DNA of 32,409 bases from Actinomycetota bacterium (GTDB taxonomy: Bacteria; Actinomycetota; Thermoleophilia; UBA2241). The notes beneath the pieces were generated by a model. The model saw only the letters and a program-made list of their open reading frames with translations, was not told where the DNA came from and searched no databases. A program made the translations under genes and the position numbers. Below, piece after piece: positions 7,767 to 15,124 of the stretch (position 1 is its first letter; each line of letters opens with the position of its first letter). The stretch lies in the NCBI GenBank assembly GCA_003157715.1, contig PMKK01000250.1, forward strand, positions 6,822 to 39,230, in the 5' to 3' direction.

Positions 7767-8342
7767 TCACCGCCAGGCCACGACCTCGTCGAGCTTCTTG
7801 CGCGGCCTCGGCCCTGGCGACTCGGCGGGGTGTCCGAGGGCGACTGCCGCGACGAGCTCATCGGACCGGCCCGCGGCCCGCGCGATCTCCTCTTGCGCGA
7901 TCGCGACCCAGCCGAGCCAGACCGACCCCAGCCCGACGTCGCAGGCTCGCAGAAGCAGGTTCTCAATGGCGGCGCCGATCGACTGGGCATCGATCGACCT
8001 CTGGTACTCGTGCACCGGCGAGCCCCCATCGGGTCCCGGCTGGATCCCGGCGTTGAAGACCAGGACGACGACCGGCGCCTCTTCAAGCGCCCTGACGCTC
8101 ACCTTGAAGCCTTCCGCCCTCATGCCGAGCTGCGCGACCCTGGGCGCCTGGGCCTCCATCTCCCTGACCACGGTCTGCTTCAGCTCGCCGGTGGCCACCA
8201 CGAACCTCCAGGGCTGGAGATTGGCCCCTGACGGAGCCTTCGTCGCGTCCTCCAGAAGCTCGGCCAGCACGTCGCGAGCGACGGGTTGGGAGCTGAATCT
8301 GCGAATGCTTCTCCGCGCGGCGATCGCTGCTTTGGTTTCCAT
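7767..8342 (-). CDS. Nitroreductase family FMN protein
   Basis: This 191-residue flavoprotein has the family hallmarks: an N-terminal RRSIRRF phosphate/FMN-binding segment, APSGANLQPWRFVV at about residues 36-49, and the C-terminal VGLGSVWLGW block. Family members reduce nitro groups, quinones or other electrophiles with NAD(P)H. The ATG at 8342 has a weak GAAAGG site about 11 bases upstream. It lies 63 bases after arsM on the same strand and is probably the last gene of the arsR-arsM unit, where a reductase could serve arsenical or general redox detoxification (inference). Confidence 0.9.
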   Translation of the reverse strand: METKAAIAARRSIRRFSSQPVARDVLAELLEDATKAPSGANLQPWRFVVATGELKQTVVREMEAQAPRVAQLGMRAEGFKVSVRALEEAPVVVLVFNAGIQPGPDGGSPVHEYQRSIDAQSIGAAIENLLLRACDVGLGSVWLGWVAIAQEEIARAAGRSDELVAAVALGHPAESPGPRPRKKLDEVVAWR

Positions 8343-8405
8343 TATGGCGTCAACCTTTCTCTCGGCCGGTAGTCACGGGCAGTTACGAGGGGTTCTCGCG
8401 CGCGC

Positions 8406-9314
8406 TCAGGCGGGCTTGCGCGCGTAGACCTTGGCGCTCCATACCTTGCCCTCGAGTCCTCGCGCGTAGCCGCGCACCAGATCGGCGAGCTGCTCGTTCG
8501 ATCGTCCTCCGCAGCACGCGTCCTCGACGGCAGACGCGGCGTAGCCCGCGATCTGGTCGCCCTCGTAGACGAGCCTGTCCCGGACCGCCACCTCGGTGAG
8601 TCCCGCGCCGCGAAGTCCCGCCAGGTAGTCGTCTTCGCTCACGGCGCCGGCGACGCAGAAGGAGTAGGCCGCCGGCAGAGCCAGCAGCTCCGCGGGCAGA
8701 TCCGTCGCCATCATGTCGCTGACGAGCATCTGGCCGCCCGGCCTCAGCACGCGGGCGATCTCGGCAAAGACCCGCGGCTTCTCGGGCGAAAGGTTGATGA
8801 CGCAGTTGGAGATGACCCAGTCGACCGAGGCGTCGGCCACGGGCAGGGCCTCTATGATGCCCTTGCGCACCTCGATGTTGCCCAGGCCCGAGGCGGCGAT
8901 GTTGGCCTCGGCCTTGGCGATCATCTCGTCGGTCATGTCGACGCCGATCACGCGGCCCTCCGGCCCCACGATCTTCGCGGCCAGCAGCAGGTCGATGCCG
9001 GCCCCCGAACCGAGGTCGAGCACCACGTCGCCGGCCCGAAGCCCGGCGAGCGCCACCGGGTTGCCGCAGCCAAAGGAGTTCACGACCGCGTCGGCCGGCA
9101 GCGCCGCAAGCTGGTCGGCGGAGTAGCCGGCGAGGTCGACGATCGCGCCCTTCCGCGCCGGCGCGGCGCCGCAGCCACAGGCCGCCGGTCCCGGCGCTGA
9201 TTCGGGCGCTGATTCGGGCGCCGATTCGGGCGCCGATTCGGGCGCCGGTTGCGAGACGCGCTCTCCGTAGGCCTTCGCGACTTCTGTGCGCACTTCGTCG
9301 GAACGTGTGGTCAT
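8406..9314 (-). CDS. arsM: Arsenite S-adenosylmethionine methyltransferase
   Basis: This 302-residue enzyme methylates trivalent arsenic with SAM in the cytoplasm. The SAM fold shows motif I VLDLGSGAGIDLLLAAK and the acidic strand end VIGVDMT. The As(III)-binding cysteines known from ArsM are recognisable: C83 in SFGCGNP, C171 in SNCVINLSPEK and C220 in SFCVAGA. An extra CGCG pair (46, 48) and DACCGG near the C-terminus add thiols. I chose ATG 9314 because AAAGGA lies just upstream. Residues about 25-42 are four and a half Ala-Pro-Glu-Ser repeats. arsR lies immediately upstream on the same strand. Confidence 0.93.
   Translation of the reverse strand: MTTRSDEVRTEVAKAYGERVSQPAPESAPESAPESAPESAPGPAACGCGAAPARKGAIVDLAGYSADQLAALPADAVVNSFGCGNPVALAGLRAGDVVLDLGSGAGIDLLLAAKIVGPEGRVIGVDMTDEMIAKAEANIAASGLGNIEVRKGIIEALPVADASVDWVISNCVINLSPEKPRVFAEIARVLRPGGQMLVSDMMATDLPAELLALPAAYSFCVAGAVSEDDYLAGLRGAGLTEVAVRDRLVYEGDQIAGYAASAVEDACCGGRSNEQLADLVRGYARGLEGKVWSAKVYARKPA
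9193..9246. repeat. 12-bp in-frame tandem repeat inside arsM
   Basis: Four full copies and one half copy of GATTCGGGCGCC/T are tandemly arranged and encode Ala-Pro-Glu-Ser units on the minus strand. The unit is a multiple of three, so copy-number change would lengthen or shorten the linker between the N-terminal helix and the CGCG motif without breaking the frame. Confidence 0.85.
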
Positions 9315-9397
9315 CGTCTGGTCCTTTCTTGTTTGCTTGCCCATGTCTGCAACTTTCGACGGCGGGATGTCCCTCAGATGGAGACGTTGATAAGTGG

Positions 9398-9898
9398 CTA
9401 GGTCTGCAGGGAAGACGACGGCCGGGAAGACGAGTGCCGGATCGCCCGCGACCCCGGCGCCTCTGTGGACCCCGAGGCGCGGTCACCGTCGGGGCAGCAT
9501 GTCTCGAGCGCATCGGCAAGGCTACGCAGAATCTGCGCGACGGCGCCGGTCCGCACCGTGCACCATACTTCCTTGCCCTGTTTGTCGCACTCGATGACGC
9601 CGGCCTCGCGCAACATGGCGAGGTGGCGTGAGACCACCGACAGATCGACGCCGCTGCCCTCGGCGAGCTGGCCGACGGTACACGGACGGCCCTCGTCGGC
9701 CAGGCGGACGAGCAGCGAGATGCGCCTGGGATCGGCGAGCGCCTTGAACAGGCGTGGTGACAGCAGCTTCTGCAGGCCGGAGGCGCAGCACGAGAGCGGC
9801 GCGCCGCCGGCCGCGGCGCGCCCTGTGGCCGGAGCGCCGGCCGAACCGCGTCCGCCGCCGGGGACGTCGCCTTCAGACCGATCAGTTACTTGCACCAT
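9398..9898 (-). CDS. arsR: ArsR/SmtB family metalloregulator
   Basis: This is a 166-residue winged-helix repressor. The core LFKALADPRRISLLVRLADEGRPCTVGQLAEGSGVDLSVVSRHLAMLREAGVI is a textbook ArsR DNA-binding domain. The classic ELCVCDL sensor is absent; thiols instead occur before the core (SCCAS), in the core (GRPCTV, IECDK, VWCTV) and after it (ETCCPD). As(III) could be sensed by a different Cys set, as in several atypical ArsR groups. A Gly/Ala-rich N-tail and a Ser-rich C-tail flank the domain. The promoter and an inverted repeat overlap the ATG, implying autoregulation of arsR-arsM-nitroreductase. Confidence 0.9.
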   Translation of the reverse strand: MVQVTDRSEGDVPGGGRGSAGAPATGRAAAGGAPLSCCASGLQKLLSPRLFKALADPRRISLLVRLADEGRPCTVGQLAEGSGVDLSVVSRHLAMLREAGVIECDKQGKEVWCTVRTGAVAQILRSLADALETCCPDGDRASGSTEAPGSRAIRHSSSRPSSSLQT

Positions 9899-9908
9899 GG
9901 CGCAAGTA
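9887..9908. promoter_or_regulatory. Putative ArsR operator spanning the start codon
   Basis: TACTTGC (9887-9893) and GCAAGTA (9902-9908) are perfect 7-bp arms around an 8-base centre that contains the ATG. The site overlaps the -10 box, so an ArsR dimer bound here would block transcription. ArsR repressors commonly bind imperfect 12-2-12-like repeats in this place; assignment rests on symmetry and position. Confidence 0.6.
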
Positions 9909-9932
9909 TAGTCTCGCCCCCCTGCATGTCAA
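9905..9932 (-). promoter_or_regulatory. Near-consensus arsR promoter, apparently leaderless
   Basis: On the minus strand TTGACA (9932-9927), a 16-base spacer and TATACT (9910-9905) make a close match to the sigma-70 consensus. Only six bases (TGCGCC) separate the -10 box from the ATG at 9898, so the transcript should begin at or next to the start codon. Confidence 0.75.
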
Positions 9933-9933
9933 G

Positions 9934-10027
9934 CGAGCCGGTCCGACGACCGTGCCGCCGCGCAGCCGCGCGTGTTGCCACGAGCCGGTCCGACGACCGT
10001 GCCGCGTCGCAGCCGCATGCGTTGCCG
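9934..10027. repeat. Two-copy 47-bp direct repeat
   Basis: Units 9934-9980 and 9981-10027 both begin CGAGCCGGTCCGACGACCGT and differ at only a few positions towards their ends. They abut directly in the intergenic region between arsR and the SDR gene, starting two bases upstream of the arsR -35 box. No function is evident. Confidence 0.8.
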
Positions 10028-10073
10028 TTTCGGCGTGCCGTCGGACGCCGGGCGCGGGTCAGCGACAGCGCAC

Positions 10074-10093
10074 GGTGTCGCGTGCACGACACC
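10074..10093. promoter_or_regulatory. Inverted repeat upstream of the SDR-tetR pair
   Basis: GGTGTCG (10074-10080) and CGACACC (10087-10093) are perfect 7-bp arms with a 6-base spacer, about 80 bases before the SDR start. It is a candidate operator for the TetR encoded at 11046, which is cotranscribed with the SDR. Confidence 0.45.
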
Positions 10094-10170
10094 TCTGAGT
10101 GTGGCATGGTGACGATCGTCGACAGACGCCTCGGCCACGGGCGACCGTGCCCAGAGAGGATCGGTAGCCC

Positions 10171-11049
10171 ATGCCTCAGCGCACGATAGTCATCACCGGA
10201 GCCAGCGACGGCATCGGCGCCGCCGCGGCACGCCGGCTCGCCGGCAAAGGCGACGAGCTCGTCCTCGTCGGCCGCTCCGCGGCCAAGACGGCGGCGGTCG
10301 CCGGCCCGCTGGGCGCCTCCTACCTGCTCGCCGACTTCACCCGGCTGGACGATGTCCGCGCGCTGGCGGAGCGGCTGAAGAAAGCTCACCCGCGTATCGA
10401 CGTGCTCGTCAACAACGCCGGCGGCATCATGGGCGAGCGGGAGACCACAGCCGACGGGTTCGAGAAGACGCTGCAGGTCAACCACCTGGCACCGTTCCTG
10501 CTGACGAATCTGCTGCTGGATGTCCTTACCGCCTGCGGCGCGAGGGTCATCAACACCTCCAGCGTCGCGGCGCGGCTCTTCGGCCACATCGAGCTCGACG
10601 ACCTCGACAACCACAAGAAGTACTCCCCGAGCAAGGCCTACGGCGACGGCAAGCTCGCCAACATCCTGTTCACGAAGGAGTTGCACCGCCGCTATCACGC
10701 CCAGGGCATCAGCACCGCCGCGTTCCACCCCGGCAACGTGGCGACGAACTTCGCCGCGGGCAGCACCAGCCCGATGCGGTTCATCTACCACACGCCCCTG
10801 AAGCATGTGGCATTGATCAGCCCCGACAAGGGAGCGGAGACCCTCGTCTGGCTCGTCGACGGCACTCCCGGCAGCGACTGGATCTCGGGGGCATACTACG
10901 AGAAGAAGAAGGCTGCCAGGACCAACCCCCAGGCCGGTGACGCAGCGCTGGCCCGCGGTCTCTGGGATCGCAGCGCGGGGATGGTCGGTCCCGCCGCGTC
11001 GCCACAGGCCGATGTCGCGTCCGAGCGCGGTGCCGGGAGGAACAGATGA
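10171..11049 (+). CDS. Short-chain dehydrogenase/reductase (retinol dehydrogenase-like)
   Basis: This 292-residue NAD(P)-dependent oxidoreductase has cofactor motif TGASDGIG at residues 9-16, NNAG at 81-84, the structural N104, catalytic Ser at 130/131 and YGDGK at 157-161. The layout (KAYGDGKLANILFTKEL) matches the RDH11/WWOX-like SDRs. GAGAGGA lies about ten bases before the ATG. The stop overlaps the next TetR start in ATGA, so enzyme and regulator are coupled; the TetR probably responds to the SDR's substrate or product. The substrate is unknown. Confidence 0.92.
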   Translation: MPQRTIVITGASDGIGAAAARRLAGKGDELVLVGRSAAKTAAVAGPLGASYLLADFTRLDDVRALAERLKKAHPRIDVLVNNAGGIMGERETTADGFEKTLQVNHLAPFLLTNLLLDVLTACGARVINTSSVAARLFGHIELDDLDNHKKYSPSKAYGDGKLANILFTKELHRRYHAQGISTAAFHPGNVATNFAAGSTSPMRFIYHTPLKHVALISPDKGAETLVWLVDGTPGSDWISGAYYEKKKAARTNPQAGDAALARGLWDRSAGMVGPAASPQADVASERGAGRNR

Positions 11050-11669
11050 GCAACGATTCGCCGCCCGCCGCCCGCCCTTATGGCCGGCGAGCCGATGCCG
11101 AGCGCAACCGCGAGAGCATACTCGACCACGCCGCCCGGCTGCTTTCGCTCCACCCGTCGGCGGGCATGGACGAGATCGCCGCGGCCGCGGGCGTCGGCCG
11201 CGCCACGCTCTACCGGCACTTCCCCGCCCGAGAGGCCCTGATCGAGGCGATCAACGCGCGCGCGATCGATGACACCGAGCGCGCGATCCGCGCCAGCCGG
11301 CTCGACGACGACAGCGCCTGCGAGGCCCTGCGCAGGCTTGTCGCGGCGCTGCTGGACGAGGGCGACCGCTACGGCTTCTTGCTCACCCAGAACGCGGCGC
11401 GCGCTGCCGGGAAACGCCTGACCGCCGACGAGGCACGCCTCAGCGCTCCGCTCTACGATCTGTTCGCGCGCGGCCAGGCCGCCGGCGAATTCACGCGATC
11501 GCTGTCGCCGGCGCTCATGACCACCGCGCTCGGTGTCATGATCATCGCCGTCATGCGTGAGATCGCCGTGGGACGGATCGACAGGGACAAAGCCGCGGCG
11601 GTCGCGAGCTCGGCTCTGCTCCACGGCTTGCTCGGCCAGGAGCCCGAGAAGAGGGCCGGTGAGCCGTGA
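11046..11669 (+). CDS. TetR family transcriptional regulator
   Basis: This is a 207-residue repressor. The N-terminal region reads ADAERNRESILDHAARLLSLHPSAGMDEIAAAAGVGRATLYRHFPAREALIEAI, a clear TetR helix-turn-helix. GGGAGG lies five bases before the ATG, inside the SDR gene, and the ATGA overlap couples translation. The inverted repeat at 10074-10093 is the candidate operator. Downstream in the same frame, after its stop, lies a scrap of a VOC-family gene. Confidence 0.9.
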   Translation: MSNDSPPAARPYGRRADAERNRESILDHAARLLSLHPSAGMDEIAAAAGVGRATLYRHFPAREALIEAINARAIDDTERAIRASRLDDDSACEALRRLVAALLDEGDRYGFLLTQNAARAAGKRLTADEARLSAPLYDLFARGQAAGEFTRSLSPALMTTALGVMIIAVMREIAVGRIDRDKAAAVASSALLHGLLGQEPEKRAGEP

Positions 11670-11744
11670 AGCCGTTCGGGGAACCTCGGCGACCCTGACG
11701 GCAACCTCGTCGAGCTCTCTCAGACCCCGGACTCGACGCCCTGA
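11670..11744 (+). pseudogene. C-terminal scrap of a VOC/glyoxalase-family gene
   Basis: Directly after the TetR stop and in its frame, the DNA encodes SGNLGDPDGNLVELSQ, followed by seven further residues and TGA at 11742-11744. DPDGNLVEL is the standard last-strand motif of the glyoxalase/bleomycin-resistance (VOC) family. There is no start codon or N-terminal domain. It looks like the 3' end left after deletion of a VOC gene. Similarity is by eye only. Confidence 0.55.
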
Positions 11745-11819
11745 CTCGCCAGAGCGCCCCGCGACGTCGTGGCCTCGCCGACGCCGAGCGTTCGAATACC
11801 GAAAGGAAAGCTGCCAGGC

Positions 11820-12479
11820 ATGACGATCATCGGTATCAACGCAAGCCCGCGGAAGACCTGGAACACGGCGACCCTTCTGGGCAAGGCACTGGATGGCGCG
11901 GCCTCACAAGGAGCAGAGACCGTGCTCGTCCATCTCCATGATCTCGACTTCACGGGTTGCCTGAGCTGCTTTGCCTGCAAGCGCAAGGGCGGCAAGAGCT
12001 ACGGCACGTGCGCGCTCGACGACGAGTTGACGCCCGTCCTCGCGGACGCCAGAGAGTCAGCCGCGCTCGTGCTGGCCTCTCCGAACTACCTGGGAGCGCC
12101 CACCGGAACGATGAAGTCGTTCGTGGAACGACTCGCCTTCCCCTCCATCGTCTACGACGCCGCCATGCCTTCGTTGCTGAAGAAGCCGATACCGACTGGA
12201 TTCATCTACACGATGGGCTCTACCGATCTGCGGCTGACCGAAATGGGATATCAGCAGGCGCCAGAGCTCATGGTGAAAGTGTTGCAGATGGTCTTCGGCT
12301 CGGCGGAGCTGCTCATGGTCACCGACACGTATCAGTTCGATGACTACTCGAAGTACGTGGCGACCCGGTTCGATCCGATCGCAAAGGCCAAGCGGCGGGA
12401 AGAGCACTTCCCCATCGATTGTGAACAAGCCTTTGAAATGGGAGCACGACTTGCTCGGGCGGCTCTCGACAGGCCGTGA
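11820..12479 (+). CDS. NADPH-dependent FMN reductase / iron-sulfur flavoprotein-like
   Basis: This 219-residue flavodoxin-fold protein has the N-terminal FMN phosphate loop SPRKTWNTATLL. The mid-domain PNYLGAPTGTMKSFVERL is typical of the family. Four cysteines, C47, C50, C53 and C64, in GCLSCFACK...GTC form a compact CxxCxxCx10C motif resembling the 4Fe-4S site of iron-sulfur flavoproteins (Isf), so a cluster is possible. The ATG at 11820 follows AAAGGA; a GTG at 11769 gives a longer frame without a good site. It is probably an electron-transfer or quinone/azo-type reductase. Confidence 0.88.
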   Translation: MTIIGINASPRKTWNTATLLGKALDGAASQGAETVLVHLHDLDFTGCLSCFACKRKGGKSYGTCALDDELTPVLADARESAALVLASPNYLGAPTGTMKSFVERLAFPSIVYDAAMPSLLKKPIPTGFIYTMGSTDLRLTEMGYQQAPELMVKVLQMVFGSAELLMVTDTYQFDDYSKYVATRFDPIAKAKRREEHFPIDCEQAFEMGARLARAALDRP

Positions 12480-12706
12480 CTTTGAAGACCAGCTCGCGCA
12501 CGGGGCGGCTGCCGCGGTAACGACGCGGATCAGAGCATCCCGCGCACTTCGACCCGGCGACGTCAACGGACGCTCGCACACGCCTGTCGTCCGGCGCGGT
12601 CGCGGTCTCGTCGGCCAGCCGTTCCCGCCGCGGCACAGCAGACCTTGGCGCTTCCGGGAGTGCGCGATAGTCTGCAACCGTTCGCGGACAATCGCGTCGC
12701 CCGGGG

Positions 12707-13705
12707 GTGCGCATCTCTGCAATCTTCCTGTTCTGGGTAGTCATGGCCTTCCTCGCCGCCGCCTGCTGGGGCGCGGTCTTCATTCTCAACAAGAAGGTCC
12801 TCGACTACGTGAGCCCGGTGGCCGTCAACTTCTTCGTAGTGTCCGTCTCGGCCGCGAGTCTGGCGGCCATCGCCCTGCCCATGAGCCTCCTGCATCTCTG
12901 GCCGCTCGGTCTCGGTCTGACCTGGCCGGCCGCCGGCTACATCGCGCTCAGCGCACCCGTCCTGTGGCTCGTGGCCTTCAACGCCTACTACGTCGCGCTG
13001 CGCTCGGGTCGCGTCGGGGTCGTCGGGCCACTGTGCTGCACCGACCCCCTGTTCACCGCCCTGTTTGCCACGGTGCTGCTCGGCGCCGCGCTCGGCGGCC
13101 TCACCATCGCCGGACTGCTCGTCGCGGTGCTCGGGGTAGCGCTGATCTCGCGCTGGATGGGCGCGGAGCCGCAACCACCGCGCGCCGGCTCGAAGGCCTC
13201 GCAGGCACCGTCACGCCCACGCCGGCTCGAAGGGACCGTCACGCCCGCGCCGGCCCGCGCCGGCACCGTGGTCACTCTCTCGCTGCTCACGGCCGCCAGC
13301 TGGGGCCTCGCGCCCGTGCTGATCCAGCTTGCCGAACGCTCCACGGGCGGCGCCACGGCGTCGATGATGGTACTCGGCGAGGCGCTGGGCACCGTGCTGC
13401 TGACGCCCTTTATCATCGCCCAGCGCGGAGCGCTCTTCGTGGGCGAGGCGGCGCGAGGGCGCCGGCATGTCTGGGCCCTGCTCATCGGCGCCGGCCTGCT
13501 GAACGCCGTCTTTTCGGTCCTGTACTACGTGCTGATCGCCGAGATCGGGCCGGTGCTCACCATGCTGATCACGGCGAGCGCCCCCATCTTCGCCGTCGCC
13601 GGAGGCGTGCTCTTTCTGCACGAACGCCTGGACCGGCGGCTGGCGCTGGGTGCCGCGGTCACCTTGACGGGAGTGTCTCTGGCGATTCTCCAGCAGGTGC
13701 ACTGA
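12707..13705 (+). CDS. EamA/DMT family permease
   Basis: This protein of 332 residues or fewer has about ten membrane helices arranged as two EamA repeats. The first begins MAFLAAACWGAVFILNKK and the second TLSLLTAASWGLAPVLIQ. A hydrophilic Pro/Arg/Ala-rich linker of about 35 residues (near 152-186) separates them. Repeat ends show the usual GVALISRW and GVSLAIL. The start is uncertain: GTG at 12707 or ATG at 12743 (M13), neither with a good ribosome site. DMT permeases export amino acids, nucleosides or other metabolites; the substrate is unknown. It appears monocistronic. Confidence 0.88.
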   Translation: MRISAIFLFWVVMAFLAAACWGAVFILNKKVLDYVSPVAVNFFVVSVSAASLAAIALPMSLLHLWPLGLGLTWPAAGYIALSAPVLWLVAFNAYYVALRSGRVGVVGPLCCTDPLFTALFATVLLGAALGGLTIAGLLVAVLGVALISRWMGAEPQPPRAGSKASQAPSRPRRLEGTVTPAPARAGTVVTLSLLTAASWGLAPVLIQLAERSTGGATASMMVLGEALGTVLLTPFIIAQRGALFVGEAARGRRHVWALLIGAGLLNAVFSVLYYVLIAEIGPVLTMLITASAPIFAVAGGVLFLHERLDRRLALGAAVTLTGVSLAILQQVH

Positions 13706-13740
13706 GGCGCGCTGACACGCACTGAGGCGCACTGAGGTGC
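13699..13740. repeat. Short repeats of ACTGAGGCGC at the end of the permease gene
   Basis: GCACTGAGGCGC occurs at 13699-13710 and 13719-13730, with a one-base variant at 13729-13740. The first copy includes the permease TGA stop. The pattern looks like slippage of a 10-bp unit; there is no hairpin with a T tract. Confidence 0.6.
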
Positions 13741-13777
13741 GCTGGGCAAGGACACGTCGTCGCCCCAGCCGGGAGAC

Positions 13778-14149
13778 CTACTTCTTGCCCTTTGCCCGGT
13801 TGTAGCTTATGGCGGCACGAACGAGCGTCTTCAGCGGACCTTCTTCTATGCGATCACCTTCAGAGACATCGATCGCCCGCCACTTGTTGCCCGCCAGTCC
13901 GGCGTTAAAGAGCTTGTCGGGATCACTGAGCGCCGCACCGTCGTTGAAGACGAGCTTCACCCGCTGCTTGAAGATGTTGCCAACACAGATGATCCCGTCA
14001 AGTGACCAGACCGGCGACCCCATCCACTTCCACTCCTCGACGATCTCAGGATCGACCTCAAGGATGGTCGTGCGGAGCCTCGCCAGCGTGGCTCCGCGCC
14101 AGTCATCGTGCCGCGCGATCAAATTGTCGATCTCTTCACTCGGATCCAT
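13778..14149 (-). CDS. DUF1801 domain protein
   Basis: This 123-residue protein starts at ATG 14149 (MDPSEEIDNLI) with a GGGGA-type site upstream. The core WRGATLARLRTTILEVDPEIVEEWKWMGSPVWSLDGIICVG, followed by KQRVKLVFNDGA, matches the DUF1801/YdhG-like fold. The conserved EEWKW.G.P.W block is clear. Biochemical function is not established for most members. A longer frame from 14194 adds 15 residues without family support. It lies downstream of the ComB-like gene on the same strand. Confidence 0.85.
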   Translation of the reverse strand: MDPSEEIDNLIARHDDWRGATLARLRTTILEVDPEIVEEWKWMGSPVWSLDGIICVGNIFKQRVKLVFNDGAALSDPDKLFNAGLAGNKWRAIDVSEGDRIEEGPLKTLVRAAISYNRAKGKK

Positions 14150-14231
14150 GGCCGTCCCCGTTTCTCTTCCGACAAGCCGGTCGCCGCGGGTCAAGGCGAC
14201 GACTTCTCCGGCATACCCGTTCCGGTTCGGC

Positions 14232-14957
14232 CTACCCCTTGATCTGCCGTCCGTCGAACACCGGCACGACCGTCACCCGGTCGCACTCGAACGAGTACGG
14301 GATCACGTCGTCCAGCCCCAGCTTCTTCAAACGGTGGCGCTGAGCCGCCTTTTCGACGTAGCCCAGCACGTCGCCTTCGGCGAGACTCCAGAGGTCCATC
14401 GCGGCGGTGGCCGAATCACAATCGGACTGGAACAAGCCTGTGTCCAGCAGCCTCCGCGTCAGTGCCCCGGCAAAGAGAGTGTCCTCGAGGCAGAACTTGT
14501 TCTTCCAGCCTGAGCACAGGATGACGACGTTCTTCTGCTGCCCCGCAAGCCACTGCGTCAGTGCCGAGATGTTGATGAAAGCCCCGATCGCGATGCCGCT
14601 CGCGCTCTTGGCGGTCTCGAGCGCTCGCGTGCCGTTGGTCGTGCAATAGACGAGTGTCTTGCCGCCGATCGCCTCTCTGGTGAAGCTGAATGCCGAATTC
14701 CCGAAATCCGCGAAGTCGAGCTGGACACCGTCCTTTTCTGATGCGACCAGGAATCCGTTCGACTTGAGCCGTCTCGCCTCTTCATGAGAGGCAACGGGGA
14801 TGATCGCCTGCGCTCCGTTCGCGACCGCGGTGCAGATGGTCGTCGTGGCGCGCAGGATGTCGACCAGCACGACGATGAAATCGCCCGTCGCCGGGACATC
14901 GCGGAACAGCCCCGGTGAGAAGCAGACTTCGACAGACCTTGTCTCCTGCAACACCAT
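14232..14957 (-). CDS. comB: 2-phosphosulfolactate phosphatase family protein (ComB-like)
   Basis: This 241-residue protein has the ComB signatures DILRATTT (about residues 33-40), CTTNGTRA (105-112) and EDTLFAGAL (158-166), with a CSGW segment before the last. ComB is a Mg-dependent phosphatase that makes sulfolactate in coenzyme M synthesis, and bacterial homologues are linked to sulfolactate formation. No other pathway genes (comA, comC) are nearby, so the exact substrate is open. I preferred ATG 14957, preceded by GAGGGGGC, over 15023, whose first 22 residues lack family character. DUF1801 follows after 82 bases. Confidence 0.87.
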   Translation of the reverse strand: MVLQETRSVEVCFSPGLFRDVPATGDFIVVLVDILRATTTICTAVANGAQAIIPVASHEEARRLKSNGFLVASEKDGVQLDFADFGNSAFSFTREAIGGKTLVYCTTNGTRALETAKSASGIAIGAFINISALTQWLAGQQKNVVILCSGWKNKFCLEDTLFAGALTRRLLDTGLFQSDCDSATAAMDLWSLAEGDVLGYVEKAAQRHRLKKLGLDDVIPYSFECDRVTVVPVFDGRQIKG

Positions 14958-15028
14958 CGCCCCCTCGTGCCGGCAGACCACCACCGCATGGCTCCGCCGG
15001 GCCCGGCAGTACGCCGGATCCACGACCT

Positions 15029-15049
15029 GGGACCCGGGACCCGGGACCC
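15029..15049. repeat. Three tandem GGGACCC heptamers
   Basis: GGGACCC is repeated three times without gaps upstream of comB. Each unit is nearly palindromic. No role is evident; the repeat lies inside the longer alternative comB frame, which favours the shorter start. Confidence 0.6.
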
Positions 15050-15124
15050 AAGGACCACCCTAGACGATCGGCACGAGGCCGGTCTACGGGTCCAGTGGCG
15101 GAGGTCGCCGCGCCCGCGCGCCTC

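Noticed and set aside
12340..13725. A 461-codon frame from the flavoprotein gene across the EamA permease
   Set aside because: Arg-rich shadow; the permease frame has clear membrane helices and EamA repeats.
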